A stretch of DNA of 64,000 nt from Thalassotalea profundi (GCF_014653195.1 NZ_BNAH01000001.1:329323-393322), one strand, 5' to 3'; positions 1 to 9,706 are shown, counted from the stretch's first letter. The notes: generated by a model not told the origin, from the sequence alone. A program made the numbers and translations.

Positions 1-472
1 GAACAAAATAGAAGTAATCGCCAATATTAATCCCTTCAAATACGGGATGGTCAATCACTTTAGTGAGTGTATTCCAGCCCATATGAGGTAAACGTAAGTT
101 ATTTGCATCAAGTGGAATGATATCGGTTGGGATCAAACCTAAACATTCTATCGGTTGATTTGTTGCCCCTTCAACAGAACTACGTGCCATTAATTGCATG
201 CCTAAACAAAACCCTAAAACGGGTTGAGTTAATTGCTGTAATGTTTCTACTAGGTCTTTTGCGCGAATATTTTCCATTGCATGGCGAGCGCTTCCTACGC
301 CTGGTAAAATCACCTTGTCAGCCGATTTTATCAGGTCGATGTCATCCGTAACAACTACCTTAAAACCTAAACGTTCAACAGCAAATTGTACTGAGGATAA
401 ATTGGCGCAACCTGTATCAACAATAACGTTTTTAATTTCGCCTTCTAATAGGTTTTTTGACTTATTCATCAT
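1..472 (-). CDS. hisH: Imidazole glycerol phosphate synthase subunit HisH (partial)
   Basis: Glutamine amidotransferase subunit of imidazole glycerol phosphate synthase, which supplies ammonia to HisF in histidine biosynthesis. The minus-strand frame is open from an ATG pair at 472/469 to the window edge, so about 157 N-terminal residues are present and the C-terminus (with the catalytic His/Glu) is missing. The early VDTGCANLSS segment, the LPGVGS oxyanion segment and the nucleophile motif GFCLGMQ (Cys89) are typical of HisH. Compared with E. coli there are about 13 extra N-terminal residues, and no better internal start is visible. It lies 14 bases after hisB, as the next cistron of the his operon. 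Confidence 0.93.
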   Translation of the reverse strand, partial: MMNKSKNLLEGEIKNVIVDTGCANLSSVQFAVERLGFKVVVTDDIDLIKSADKVILPGVGSARHAMENIRAKDLVETLQQLTQPVLGFCLGMQLMARSSVEGATNQPIECLGLIPTDIIPLDANNLRLPHMGWNTLTKVIDHPVFEGINIGDYFYFV

Positions 473-486
473 TGTTTGTGAACTCA

Positions 487-1569
487 CTATAAGCTTCCTT
501 TTGTGCTTGGGAGAACATCACCTTTTACGGTTATTGCTTGGCGAAGTGCGCGACCAAATACTTTAAATAGACTCTCAACCTGATGATGGCAATTCCCTTC
601 AGTGGTTGATAAGTGCAATGTAATTGCCATTGAATCTGCTAGTGAACGGAAAAAATGTGAAACCATTTGTGTTGACATAGTACCCACTCTATTGTCGGTA
701 AATTCTGCGTCAAACTCTAACCATGGGCGACCTGATAAATCGATAGCACATTCTGCACGGCATTCGTCCATTGGAAGAACAAAGCCAAAACGGCCAATAC
801 CGCGTTTATCACCAAGCGCTTGTTTTAAGGCTTGCCCTAGTGCAAGGGCAGTATCCTCAACACTATGATGTTCATCAATGTGATAATCACCATCAACACT
901 AACACGTAAGCTAAAACCGCCATGAGTAGCTATTTGCTCAAGCATATGATCAAAAAAGCCTAGGCCGGTATTGATAGAAACAGGGGTGATACTATCAAGA
1001 TTAACGTCAACGTTAATATCGGTTTCTTTCGTTGTTCGAGTAACATTTGCTTTACGTTGGGTCGTTAATAGTTGTTCAGCAATAGTGTTCCAGTTATTAC
1101 TTTCTCTATTATATAAAAGTCCTTTAATACCCATATTATTGGCAAGTTGAATATCGGTTTCTCTATCGCCAATAACAAAAGAATTTGCAAAATTAACTCT
1201 ACCTTGTTGGAGGTATTCGCTAACTAAACCTAATTTAGGTTTACGACAACTACAGTTTTCGTGATCAAAATGTGGGCATAATAGTACATCATCAAAAACA
1301 ACGCCTTGTGACGAAAATAGATCCATCATTTTATTATGTGGTAAATCAAAGTCTGCTTGTGGGTAGCTGTCAGTACCTAAACCATCTTGATTTGACACCA
1401 TGACTAAACGATAACCTTTACTTTGTAATGATAGTAGCACGGGTATTACATTAGGCTCGAATACTAACTTTTCTAAACTATCAACTTGCTTGTCGCTAAT
1501 AGGTTCTTCAATTAGTGTACCGTCTCTATCGATAAATAATATATTTTGATTTTTTGTATTATTGGCCAT
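487..1569 (-). CDS. hisB: Bifunctional histidinol-phosphatase / imidazoleglycerol-phosphate dehydratase
   Basis: Catalyses two steps of histidine synthesis. Residues 1-165 are the HAD-type phosphatase: the nucleophile motif is Asp14-x-Asp16-Gly-Thr, and a zinc loop contains Cys98, His100, Cys106 and Cys108. Residues 170-360 are the dehydratase, with the metal-binding FFDHM (205-209), DEHHSVED (232-239) and GNCHHQ (326-331) segments. The length of 360 matches the fused enterobacterial enzyme. The start is one base after the hisC stop, so the two are probably translationally coupled within the minus-strand his operon. Confidence 0.97.
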   Translation of the reverse strand: MANNTKNQNILFIDRDGTLIEEPISDKQVDSLEKLVFEPNVIPVLLSLQSKGYRLVMVSNQDGLGTDSYPQADFDLPHNKMMDLFSSQGVVFDDVLLCPHFDHENCSCRKPKLGLVSEYLQQGRVNFANSFVIGDRETDIQLANNMGIKGLLYNRESNNWNTIAEQLLTTQRKANVTRTTKETDINVDVNLDSITPVSINTGLGFFDHMLEQIATHGGFSLRVSVDGDYHIDEHHSVEDTALALGQALKQALGDKRGIGRFGFVLPMDECRAECAIDLSGRPWLEFDAEFTDNRVGTMSTQMVSHFFRSLADSMAITLHLSTTEGNCHHQVESLFKVFGRALRQAITVKGDVLPSTKGSL

Positions 1570-1570
1570 G

Positions 1571-2674
1571 TTACTTCTCTGCTACTGGTGATGTTATGTC
1601 GGTTAATGCATTAGTTAAAGTTTGTTTTAAAATCGCTATTTCGCGTTCACTGCCAATACTAATTCGTAGGCAACTGTTAAGTTGGAGTTGCTTTGATTGG
1701 TCGCGAATTAAAATGCCTTGTTCAGCAAGAATGTTAAAAATTTCATCTTTATCTTTACAGGCAAATAAAACAAAATTTGCATCACTTGAATAAACTTTAC
1801 TGCACCAAGTTTGTTCGCTTAACCATGTGATCAATTGTTGACGTAAAATTGTGGTTTCTTGTACCCGAATACGCATTTGTGCAAGGCCATCTTCAGATAA
1901 AACTGAGCTGGCAATTTCTGCTATGGGGGCAGGCACCGGATACGGAGCAATAACTTTACTTAACATGGTAATAATATCGTTATTTGCTAAGGTAAAACCA
2001 CAACGTAATCCTGCAAGTGCAAAGGCTTTTGATAAGGTTCTAAGTACAACAAGATTAGGATATTGATCAAGCCAAGCCACCGCACTTTTTTCAGGGGAGA
2101 ACTCTATATAGGCTTCATCTACAACCACAATAGCGCTATCAGCAAACATCTCAATTGCCGATTTTATTTGATCTTCGGCCAATAAGTTACCGGTAGGGTT
2201 ACCCGGTGAACATAAAAACACAACTTTAACTTTACCTACGTGTTCTTTTAATCCTGCTAAGTCTAATTGGCAGTCTATTAGTGGGACTTTTGTTATACCT
2301 GCACCGTGGTTTTCCGCACTTATTGCATACATACCGTAAGTTGGTGGACAAATTAAAATATTATCTTGATAGGCTTTACAGAAAGTACGAATGAGTAATT
2401 CAATACCTTCGTCAGCGCCACGAGTCGCTAGTATTTGTGATTTTTCTAAATTGCAATAAGCGCTATAGGCATTGAGTAGGTTATCTGGTTGAAAATCGGG
2501 ATAGCGATTAATGCAATCACTATTTACTTGATAAATACCTGGCCCAGAAGCTTCATTAGCATTTAACCAAATTTTAGAGTTAAATGAACCATTACCCGCT
2601 TGTAAACGCCTTGCTGATTGATAAGGGATCATATCTACCAATTCAGCACGTGCCAGTTTATTTGCTATGCTCAT
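1571..2674 (-). CDS. hisC: Histidinol-phosphate aminotransferase
   Basis: PLP-dependent class I/II aminotransferase that converts imidazole acetol phosphate to histidinol phosphate. Visible motifs are SPGNPTGN (156-163), the PLP-contacting DEAY (186-189) and the Schiff-base lysine in TLSK (Lys216), followed by the AGLRCGF segment. At 367 residues it has the normal family length. Its ATG overlaps the end of hisD by four bases (ATGA type), which indicates translational coupling inside the his operon. Confidence 0.96.
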   Translation of the reverse strand: MSIANKLARAELVDMIPYQSARRLQAGNGSFNSKIWLNANEASGPGIYQVNSDCINRYPDFQPDNLLNAYSAYCNLEKSQILATRGADEGIELLIRTFCKAYQDNILICPPTYGMYAISAENHGAGITKVPLIDCQLDLAGLKEHVGKVKVVFLCSPGNPTGNLLAEDQIKSAIEMFADSAIVVVDEAYIEFSPEKSAVAWLDQYPNLVVLRTLSKAFALAGLRCGFTLANNDIITMLSKVIAPYPVPAPIAEIASSVLSEDGLAQMRIRVQETTILRQQLITWLSEQTWCSKVYSSDANFVLFACKDKDEIFNILAEQGILIRDQSKQLQLNSCLRISIGSEREIAILKQTLTNALTDITSPVAEK

Positions 2675-3990
2675 GACTTACTCCCATTACTTAATTCATC
2701 TAAACGAATTGTTACTGCACGTTTGTGGGCGTCTAATCCTTCAGCGTCAGTTAACTCAGTAATACAGGTTGCAATTGAGGCTAGCCCTTGAGGCGTTATT
2801 TCTTGTACCGTATAACGTCTTGAAAAGTCGGCTAATGATAAACTACTGATCACTTTAGAATAACCATAGGTGGGTAAAACATGATTAGTACCACTGGCAT
2901 AGTCACCGGCTGATTCTGGTGTATAGGCCCCTACAAATATAGAACCAGCATTACGTAGCTTGGTCAACAATTCTTGAGCATTTCTCGTTTGAATAATTAA
3001 GTGTTCAGGACCATATTCATTTGATACTTCTGCTGCTTGCTCAAGGTCTTCGCATAAAATTAAACGACTTTGTTTTAATGCTTGCTCTGCAATATCTTTG
3101 CGAGACAACAATACAACTTGCTTATTAAGTTCTTGTTGTACGCCTTCAAGTAACGTTCGACTATCAGACAATAAAATAACTTGGCTGTCAGGGCCATGCT
3201 CTGCTTGGGACAATAAATCTGCGGCAATAAAGCTAGGATTGGCATTTTTATCACCAATAACTAGTACTTCTGATGGCCCCGCGGGCATATCTATTGCAAA
3301 CCCCGTTACTAGTTGAGAAAGCTGTTTTTTAGCTTCGGTAACATACTTATTACCTGGTCCAAATATTTTATTAACGGGCTTGATGCTTTCTGTACCAAAA
3401 GCTAAGGCTGCACAGGCTTGAGCGCCGCCTACTGTATATATTTCATCTATTTCGCATAATTGCGCCGCTACAATTATTTCGTTTGCTATATTACCTTGCT
3501 TATCCGGAGGGCAAACTAAAACGGTACGTTTACAGCCTGCTAATTGCGATGGCACACCTAACATCAAGACCGTTGATGGTAATGGCGCACTACCTGCTGG
3601 AATATATAAACCGACACTTTCAATTGCTTCTGTTTTTAAGGTACAAGTGACACCTGGTGTTGTTTCTACAGTAATATCTTGGGCAATTTGTGCTTGATGA
3701 AAACGCTTTATTTGCCCATAAGCTGTTTCAATTGCCGCATAACGCTCAGCTGATAATGCCGATTTAGCATTATTTAAGACTTCAGGCGATAAGATTAAGG
3801 AACTAAGTTTAATACCGTCAAACTTTTCGGTTAATTCAAATACGCCTTTATCACCGTCATTTTTAACTTTATTCAAGATATTAGTAACTTGTTGAGATAA
3901 CAAGCCGTTTTCAGCAATTGCAGGACGAGATAACACTGATTGTCGTGCTTGAGAGTCTAATGCTTGCCAATTGATAATTTCTTTAATCAT
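2671..3990 (-). CDS. hisD: Histidinol dehydrogenase
   Basis: NAD- and zinc-dependent four-electron oxidation of histidinol to histidine, the last step of the pathway. The 439-residue product has the signature around GPGNKYVTEAK (211-221), the MPAGPSEV segment, and zinc ligands that align with the E. coli set at Gln262, His265, Asp363 and His422. The catalytic pair Glu329-His330 sits in YGPEHL. It starts 13 bases after hisG and overlaps hisC by four bases. Confidence 0.97.
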   Translation of the reverse strand: MIKEIINWQALDSQARQSVLSRPAIAENGLLSQQVTNILNKVKNDGDKGVFELTEKFDGIKLSSLILSPEVLNNAKSALSAERYAAIETAYGQIKRFHQAQIAQDITVETTPGVTCTLKTEAIESVGLYIPAGSAPLPSTVLMLGVPSQLAGCKRTVLVCPPDKQGNIANEIIVAAQLCEIDEIYTVGGAQACAALAFGTESIKPVNKIFGPGNKYVTEAKKQLSQLVTGFAIDMPAGPSEVLVIGDKNANPSFIAADLLSQAEHGPDSQVILLSDSRTLLEGVQQELNKQVVLLSRKDIAEQALKQSRLILCEDLEQAAEVSNEYGPEHLIIQTRNAQELLTKLRNAGSIFVGAYTPESAGDYASGTNHVLPTYGYSKVISSLSLADFSRRYTVQEITPQGLASIATCITELTDAEGLDAHKRAVTIRLDELSNGSKS

Positions 3991-4003
3991 TTTCTTGTCC
4001 GTG

Positions 4004-4903
4004 TTAACCCATCATCTTTTCAATTGGCATAACTAAAATAGAGTTACAGCCTAGCGCGTTTAATTTTTCCATGGTTTCCCAGAAAAAAGTTTCTGTGGCT
4101 ACAACATGTACTGCAACTAAATCATCACGACCTGCTAATGGTAATATGGTTGGGGTTTCTTTACCTGGCATGAGTGCACTCACTTCATTAATTTTATCTT
4201 TTGGTGCGTGAAGCATAATGTATTTGCTTTCTTTGGCTTTCATCACTCCTTGAATGCGTGGCAATAATGTATCTAATATTTGTTGCTTGGGAGTTGAAAG
4301 TGATGATGCAGTTTGAATTAATGAGGCTTTTGAGCGAAAAATCTCTTCAACTTCAATTAAGCCGTTAGCTTCTAAGGTCGCACCAGTGGAAACTAAGTCG
4401 CAAATGCCATCAGCTAAACCTACACGAGGAGCTACTTCAACAGAGCCTTTTAATAAACAAAATTCAACATTTATACCTTGTTCGCGCGCATATCTATTTA
4501 GCAATTGCGGGTAGGTGGTAGCAAAACGTAAACCATCTAAACTTTTAACGCCTTGGTAATTAAAGCCTTCTGGCATTGCTATCGATAATCTACAACCGCC
4601 AAAATTAAGTCCTGTAGTACGTATATAAGCAGATTTATTGCCCATACGTTCACGTTCAAGTGCGGTTTCTTCTAATGTGTTGTCACCAACAATACCTAAG
4701 TCACATACACCGTCCATTACTAAGCCTGGAATATCTGAACTGCGAACTCGCATTATGTCAATTGGCATATTAGTAACATGTGCAAGTAAACGTCGATCAC
4801 TTACGTTGAGTTTTAATCCGCACTTTTTCAGTAGAGCTTGAGTATCGTCGCTTAAGCGTCCTGATTTTTGCATTGCAATGCGTAATCGAGTTTCTGTTGT
4901 CAT
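4004..4903 (-). CDS. hisG: ATP phosphoribosyltransferase (long form)
   Basis: First, committed and histidine-feedback-inhibited step of histidine synthesis: condensation of ATP and PRPP. The 299 residues equal the E. coli long form. The N-terminal MQKSGRL motif, the PRPP loop DLVSTGATL (169-177) and a C-terminal ACT-like regulatory region from about residue 225 are present, so no HisZ partner should be needed. It is the first structural gene of the operon, separated from the leader-peptide/attenuator region by about 120 bases that include the terminator hairpin. Confidence 0.97.
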   Translation of the reverse strand: MTTETRLRIAMQKSGRLSDDTQALLKKCGLKLNVSDRRLLAHVTNMPIDIMRVRSSDIPGLVMDGVCDLGIVGDNTLEETALERERMGNKSAYIRTTGLNFGGCRLSIAMPEGFNYQGVKSLDGLRFATTYPQLLNRYAREQGINVEFCLLKGSVEVAPRVGLADGICDLVSTGATLEANGLIEVEEIFRSKASLIQTASSLSTPKQQILDTLLPRIQGVMKAKESKYIMLHAPKDKINEVSALMPGKETPTILPLAGRDDLVAVHVVATETFFWETMEKLNALGCNSILVMPIEKMMG

Positions 4904-5023
4904 TGTGTTACTTCCTAATATGTTGAATTAATTAGTTAAATTATTTATAAAAGTATTAAAAGGTTTATATGAATAATGTTAAATATCTTCCTGTATATAC
5001 AATTCATCAGTCCTAAAAATGCG

Positions 5024-5056
5024 AAAACCCCCGAGAGAGTTGAACTCTTTCGGGGG
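5024..5056 (-). terminator. Histidine-operon attenuator terminator
   Basis: A 14-base-pair stem with one mismatch or wobble position (arms 5028-5041 and 5043-5056) closes on a very short loop. Read on the minus strand it ends in a GGGGG arm followed by UUUU. It lies between the his leader peptide and hisG, the expected position of the attenuator. The assignment is by sequence symmetry and position; the competing structure is the hairpin at 5089-5115. Confidence 0.87.
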
Positions 5057-5088
5057 TTTAGAAAACTGATATAATTTAATTCTAATGC

Positions 5089-5115
5089 CGCTGAAAGGTT
5101 CATAGCCCTTCAGCG
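5089..5115 (-). promoter_or_regulatory. Pause or alternative hairpin of the his leader
   Basis: CGCTGAAAGG (5089-5098) pairs with CCCTTCAGCG (5106-5115), leaving a seven-base loop. It lies between the leader-peptide stop codon and the terminator hairpin, where attenuators carry the pause or anti-antiterminator stem. The exact alternative pairings that form the antiterminator were not worked out. Confidence 0.6.
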
Positions 5116-5130
5116 AATATACCTGAGAGG

Positions 5131-5178
5131 CTAATCCGTATGATGGTGATGATGGATAACAGTCAGGTTTAAAATCAT
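5131..5178 (-). CDS. hisL: his operon leader peptide
   Basis: A 15-codon minus-strand frame, MILNLTVIHHHHHTD, with five consecutive His codons (CAT CAT CAC CAT CAT) just before the end. A purine-rich AAAGAGA ribosome-binding site precedes the ATG. It lies between a good promoter and an intrinsic terminator upstream of hisG. The known mechanism for such peptides is ribosome stalling on His codons when charged tRNA-His is scarce, which prevents the terminator from forming. The residues flanking the His run differ from the E. coli leader, as expected for a peptide under little sequence constraint. Confidence 0.93.
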   Translation of the reverse strand: MILNLTVIHHHHHTD

Positions 5179-5204
5179 TATTTTCTCTTTAAATTAGTTT
5201 TTAT

Positions 5205-5232
5205 GTTATAACTTGGCGAAGTTTTATGTTAA
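5205..5232 (-). promoter_or_regulatory. Probable his operon sigma-70 promoter
   Basis: On the minus strand TTAACA (5232-5227) and TATAAC (5210-5205) are separated by 16 bases, each one mismatch from consensus. The predicted start point is 15-25 bases before the leader-peptide ATG, so the transcript would begin just ahead of hisL. Confidence 0.65.
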
Positions 5233-5424
5233 TCCGCTGTTATAACTCAATTACTATTTACATTACTGTTTAATCGGTCTTAGGGCAAGTATTTAATGCA
5301 ATGTTATTATGAATATTTGTTCTAAAGCTATAATTAAAATTATAAATATGCCGATAACATAAGTATTAAGCCAAATGTTGTTTCATTATTTACAAAAAGA
5401 GTATTGATTAGGGAGGTAAATCTA

Positions 5425-5769
5425 GTGGATATTTTTACTACAGCACTCACTAAGGTTGTGCCTGTTACTATTAAACCTGAAACACTTAAAGTTAAAGCGT
5501 TATATAAGGATACTAAAGCTAAGCCTTTATCTGATGATAGTAATCGCTTGGAAAACCATGATTATTTTTATTTGATTAATGATAATCAGAAGGAAAAAGA
5601 AAAGGGAAAAGATCAAAAATCATCAGATAATCATTCAGATGAAAGCTTTGCACAAGGCATAAAAGCATCTGAAGATGTTATTATTCATAAAGATGAGATA
5701 ATTCACCCTAAAGATCATAAAAAGAAGGAAGATGATGATGAAATAACGCATCTCGATATTTTTATTTAG
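5425..5769 (+). CDS. Small charged protein of unknown function
   Basis: Not recognised. The chosen start is the GTG at 5425, because GGGAGG at 5411-5416 sits eight bases upstream; an upstream in-frame TTG at 5404 has no such site. The 114-residue product has an ordinary first 35 residues (VDIFTTALTKVVPV onward). It then becomes strongly hydrophilic: a Lys/Glu/Asp/Ser-rich middle, a His/Asp/Lys tail, and a hydrophobic end LDIFI. There is no signal peptide, membrane segment or cysteine. It lies between the divergent his leader and yoaA on the same strand as yoaA, and is probably cytoplasmic and partly disordered. Confidence 0.65.
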   Translation: MDIFTTALTKVVPVTIKPETLKVKALYKDTKAKPLSDDSNRLENHDYFYLINDNQKEKEKGKDQKSSDNHSDESFAQGIKASEDVIIHKDEIIHPKDHKKKEDDDEITHLDIFI

Positions 5770-5859
5770 CAAGGCGAACCTCTATTCGGATCTAGATATT
5801 ACTGTTATTTCAATTTTAGCTCTTTATAATAGCGGCAACATTTCTTCGTTACTGTTCCA

Positions 5860-7782
5860 ATGACACCAACAGAGCACGCGTTTTCTCAATCAGGTATTTT
5901 AGCCAAGGTATTAACGGGATATTCCCCCCGACAAGCACAAATTGATATGGCGCTTGAAGTTGAGCGTGTAATTGATGAAAAATCTAGCTTAATTGTTGAA
6001 GCGGGCACAGGAACAGGAAAAACGTTTGCTTATTTGATCCCTTCGTTGTTGTCAGAAAAAAAAGTGATAGTATCGACGGGAACAAAAAATCTACAAGAAC
6101 AACTCTTTTATAAAGATATTCCTCTTATTCGTAAGGCGTTAGCCACTAATGCACAAATAGCATTGTTGAAAGGCCGCGCAAATTATTTATGTATTTATCG
6201 TCTTGATCTTTATGCCCGAGAAAGAGGGCAACTTGATGCGCAAATGCTTACAGATTTTGTCAATATTCGTACCTGGGCCAATGGTACTTCAAATGGTGAC
6301 ATTGGAGAATTAGTTAATGTTGCTGAAGACTCAAGTATATTTCCTTTTGTTACCAGTACTATTGATAACTGTTTAGCGAAAGAATGCCCTAATATTGAAG
6401 ATTGCTATTTAATAAAAGCGCGAAAGAAGGCTATTGAAGCCGATGTTGTAGTGGTTAATCATCATTTGTTTTTTGCTGATATGGCACTTAAAGACACAGG
6501 TTTTGGAGAACTTATACCTAAAGCCGATGTTGTGATTTTTGACGAAGCTCATCAAATTCCAGATATTGCTAGTGAATACTTTGGAGAGTCATTTTCGACA
6601 AGACTAATATTGGATCTTTGTAGTGATGTATTGCAGCAATATCACACTGAATTAACTGATGTAAAACAACTTTCAAGAGCTGCAGAAAAACTTCAACGAA
6701 CGGCGCAAGAGTTTCGCTTGTTATTTAGCCGAGATCCCGAAAGAGGTAATTGGCGAGAAAAAATAAAGCAGTCCCGTTTTGCTCAACTATTTTCTATATT
6801 AAAGGTTGATATTGACTTTTTATATCAAGTATTAAAATTGTGTATTTCGCGTAATGAAGCCATTGATAATTGTTTTGAGCGTGCAGTAAATATTTTGGCA
6901 AAATATGATTTAATGGCAAATGTTGAAGTTAATGGAATTAGCTTTTGGTATGAAACAACCCGTCGGCATGTTGTTTTACACATAACACCATTAACTGTTG
7001 CCGATAAATTTAGCGAGTATATAAAACAGTCAAATGCTGGTTGGGTGTTTACTTCTGCTACTTTAGCCGTTAATGAAGGGTTTAATCATTTCTCTGAGCA
7101 ATTGGGATTAGAATCAGCGGCGACTTTATTGCTTGAAAGTCCATTTGATTATTTACATCAATCTCAATTGATTGTCCCTAGGTACTTACCTGATGCCAAT
7201 CATGTGAGTCGCGCTCAATCCCTAGCTGATTTAGCTATACCATTAATTAATGCTAGCCAAGGCAGCTGTTTTATATTATTTACCAGCTATCGTATGTTAA
7301 ATCAGGTTGCTGAAATTTTAGCGGAGAAAACAGACTTTCCTTTATTAGTTCAAGGACAGATGAGTAAACGCCTTTTACTTGATGAGTTTATTGGTAATGA
7401 CCAAGCGGTATTGCTAGCAACAGCAAGCTTTTGGGAGGGAGTTGATGTACGTGGGGATAAACTTACTTGCGTTATTATTGATAAACTACCATTTGCCTCT
7501 CCAGACGATCCTATGTTACAAGCGAGAAGTGAAGATATTCGCCGTCAAGGTAAAGATCCATTCAGTGAAATACAGTTGCCACAGGCTGTGATTGCCTTAA
7601 AACAAGGGGTAGGGCGTTTAATTCGAGATGTAACCGATCAAGGTGTTCTGGTAATATGCGACGATAGGTTGGTTAATCGTCCTTATGGCGAAGTGTTTTT
7701 AAAAAGCTTACCCGATATGAGGCGAAGCAGAAATATTACCCAAGCAACTGAGTTTCTAAGTGCTTTACATCAAAATAGTTAA
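5860..7782 (+). CDS. yoaA: DinG-family ATP-dependent DNA helicase YoaA
   Basis: Superfamily 2 XPD/DinG-like 5'-3' helicase with an iron-sulfur cluster, linked in E. coli to DNA damage tolerance. At 640 residues it is close to E. coli YoaA. Walker A is AGTGTGKT (48-55). The four cluster cysteines are probably Cys111, Cys171, Cys176 and Cys182, and the Walker B box is DEAH (228-231). Late motifs ATASFWEGVDV and the arginine-containing QGVGRLIRD are clear. tsaB follows on the same strand, the neighbourhood seen in E. coli. Confidence 0.94.
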   Translation: MTPTEHAFSQSGILAKVLTGYSPRQAQIDMALEVERVIDEKSSLIVEAGTGTGKTFAYLIPSLLSEKKVIVSTGTKNLQEQLFYKDIPLIRKALATNAQIALLKGRANYLCIYRLDLYARERGQLDAQMLTDFVNIRTWANGTSNGDIGELVNVAEDSSIFPFVTSTIDNCLAKECPNIEDCYLIKARKKAIEADVVVVNHHLFFADMALKDTGFGELIPKADVVIFDEAHQIPDIASEYFGESFSTRLILDLCSDVLQQYHTELTDVKQLSRAAEKLQRTAQEFRLLFSRDPERGNWREKIKQSRFAQLFSILKVDIDFLYQVLKLCISRNEAIDNCFERAVNILAKYDLMANVEVNGISFWYETTRRHVVLHITPLTVADKFSEYIKQSNAGWVFTSATLAVNEGFNHFSEQLGLESAATLLLESPFDYLHQSQLIVPRYLPDANHVSRAQSLADLAIPLINASQGSCFILFTSYRMLNQVAEILAEKTDFPLLVQGQMSKRLLLDEFIGNDQAVLLATASFWEGVDVRGDKLTCVIIDKLPFASPDDPMLQARSEDIRRQGKDPFSEIQLPQAVIALKQGVGRLIRDVTDQGVLVICDDRLVNRPYGEVFLKSLPDMRRSRNITQATEFLSALHQNS

Positions 7783-7837
7783 ACCTCATAATCCACGGAT
7801 TTACACTTTTACTGATTTACACAAATAGAGAAAGCAT

Positions 7838-8530
7838 TTGAATTATTTGGCAATAGATGCATCCACTGAAGCATGTTCGGTGGCATTGAACTTTAACGAT
7901 AAAATTTATCATCAATTTGAGCTGTGCCCGCAATCACACTCTACCGTTTTATTACCTATGATTGACAGTATATTAACTCAAGCTGGCTGTCAGTTAAGTG
8001 AGTTAAATGGTTTGATCTTTGGTAGAGGTCCTGGAAGTTTTACTGGTGTTCGTATTGGAATTGGCGTAGTGCAAGGTTTAGCCTTTTCAGCTGAATTAGA
8101 GGTTGTAGGTGTTTCTACTTTGCGGACTATGGCGCAACAAGCTTACGAGCTGTATCAACGAAAGCGTGTTGTTGCTGCAATTGATGCGCGAATGTCTGAA
8201 GTATATACCGGTTATTTTTCTGTTAACGCCCAAGGGATTATGGAACAACATTTACCTGAAGCGGTTATGCCTCCATCAGAATTGGTGAATTATTTAAAAG
8301 GGTTAGAAATTCCCGTTTATGGTGTTGGAACAGGTTGGGATGCGTATCCAGCGGATTTATCATCATTGAAAATTAATGAAGATAGCCCTGAGATACTTTA
8401 CCCTGATGCTCGTTTCATGCTGAAAATTGGTATTGAAGACTTTAAAAAGGGCTTAGCTGTTTCGGCTGAACTTGCACAACCTGTTTATGTTCGTGATACG
8501 GTATCTTGGAAAAAATTACCGGGTCGTTAA
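7838..8530 (+). CDS. tsaB: tRNA threonylcarbamoyladenosine biosynthesis protein TsaB
   Basis: Partner of TsaD and TsaE in making t6A37 of ANN-decoding tRNAs; an ASKHA-fold protein without its own catalytic centre. The 230 residues begin LAIDASTEACSVAL and contain the conserved FGRGPGSFTGVRIG segment (about 62-75). The start is TTG at 7838, preceded by GAGAAAG; no in-frame ATG gives the expected N-terminus. It follows yoaA by 55 bases. Confidence 0.94.
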   Translation: MNYLAIDASTEACSVALNFNDKIYHQFELCPQSHSTVLLPMIDSILTQAGCQLSELNGLIFGRGPGSFTGVRIGIGVVQGLAFSAELEVVGVSTLRTMAQQAYELYQRKRVVAAIDARMSEVYTGYFSVNAQGIMEQHLPEAVMPPSELVNYLKGLEIPVYGVGTGWDAYPADLSSLKINEDSPEILYPDARFMLKIGIEDFKKGLAVSAELAQPVYVRDTVSWKKLPGR

Positions 8531-8595
8531 ACTTTTTAAACGTTATTTTTACTAGAAAGTTTGTTATTTGGTAAATATTTGATAAATTAAACGCT

Positions 8596-8958
8596 ATGTA
8601 TATTAATCATTCAAGCTCGAACCCACTTTTATCAAGTCAGGTTCAATCGACAAATAATAAAACGCAGGTTAATCATCAGCGTGAACAAACGCGTGCGAAC
8701 GAGCAAGAGCAATCAGCACAAAAAGATCAATCGTTAAGCCAACAGCAGCGGCTTGATGTTGATCAGCAAGCATTATCCCGTATTGAACGTTATACAAGTG
8801 AACGTAATGATCAGTTTTCTCAAACCCGTTCAGTGAACGGAGGCTACGATCAGCCATCTGAAAAAAATCAATTAGCAGTCAATAGTTACCGTTCGATTGA
8901 AGCGATTTCTCAGCGAGAATCTATTAAACAGACATTTGGTGTTGATCTTTTTGCCTAA
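8596..8958 (+). CDS. Gln-rich protein of unknown function
   Basis: Not recognised. The 120-residue product is rich in Gln (20 residues), Ser, Asn and Arg. It has no cysteine, signal peptide or membrane segment. The first 75 residues look disordered or coiled, and the end (ESIKQTFGVDLFA) looks more ordered. Its stop codon TAA shares a base with the ATG of the following M50 peptidase gene, so the two are translationally coupled and probably functionally linked. The upstream ribosome-binding site is weak. The pair sits inside the otherwise familiar yoaA-tsaB...slp...fadD order. Confidence 0.7.
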   Translation: MYINHSSSNPLLSSQVQSTNNKTQVNHQREQTRANEQEQSAQKDQSLSQQQRLDVDQQALSRIERYTSERNDQFSQTRSVNGGYDQPSEKNQLAVNSYRSIEAISQRESIKQTFGVDLFA

Positions 8959-9638
8959 TGACTAAAAAAGTAGTTTCTCAACCTTCATTTTTTACCCAAT
9001 ATTATTTTTATTTTGTTTTAGCCATCGCCGTGCTTTTAATGCAAGTTCCCATCATTTCTATTCCCTTTAAATGGTTGGAAAGTTACTTTCACGAAATTAG
9101 TCACGGTATTGCAGCATTGATTACCGGTGGTGAAATTATCAGAATTCAACTATTTGCTAATGGTGCAGGCTTATGTACTACGCGAGGGGGAAGTACTTTT
9201 TTAATAAGTTTCTTGGGTTATGCTGGGGCGGCATTGTGGGGCGTTGTTTATTATTTTATGGCAGGGTTCCATCACAGACTAACACAGGTGTTTTCGCTAT
9301 TTTTGGCATTGTTATTTATCATCACTTTATTACTTTGGAGTCGTGATATATTAACTATTGCTATAGTTTTATGCCTATTAGCTATAGTGTTTATTAAGCT
9401 CAAATATGGCCAATCATTCTATTTAAGAATGAGTTTGCAAGTGACAGGAATTGTGGTGCTATTGAACAGTATGAAAAGCCCTTGGTATTTAATTGATGGC
9501 CGCAGTTTAGGTGACGGTAATGCTTTAGCTCAACAAACAGGCATCCCTGAATTTTTTTGGGTGATTTGTTGGTGTGTTATTAGTATTACTGGCATAGTAG
9601 TCATTGCAAAAATGAATATTCATAAAAACTATGGCTAA
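8958..9638 (+). CDS. M50 family integral-membrane metallopeptidase
   Basis: Predicted site-2-protease-like zinc peptidase of the peptidase M50B type. The HExxH motif is HEISH (His45, Glu46, His49), placed between the first hydrophobic segment (about 18-36) and a second. Several further membrane spans follow, and a C-terminal DGRSLGDGN segment (about 175-183) probably supplies the third zinc ligand. The 226-residue length fits this minimal family, and no PDZ domain is present. It is coupled to the Gln-rich gene by a one-base overlap. Substrate unknown. Confidence 0.82.
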   Translation: MTKKVVSQPSFFTQYYFYFVLAIAVLLMQVPIISIPFKWLESYFHEISHGIAALITGGEIIRIQLFANGAGLCTTRGGSTFLISFLGYAGAALWGVVYYFMAGFHHRLTQVFSLFLALLFIITLLLWSRDILTIAIVLCLLAIVFIKLKYGQSFYLRMSLQVTGIVVLLNSMKSPWYLIDGRSLGDGNALAQQTGIPEFFWVICWCVISITGIVVIAKMNIHKNYG

Positions 9639-9706
9639 TGCTGTTAGTCGCATACTTAAATGTACTATTAACTGGTAGTAAAGTCGCATTCAAATAAAGG
9701 TGTAAT

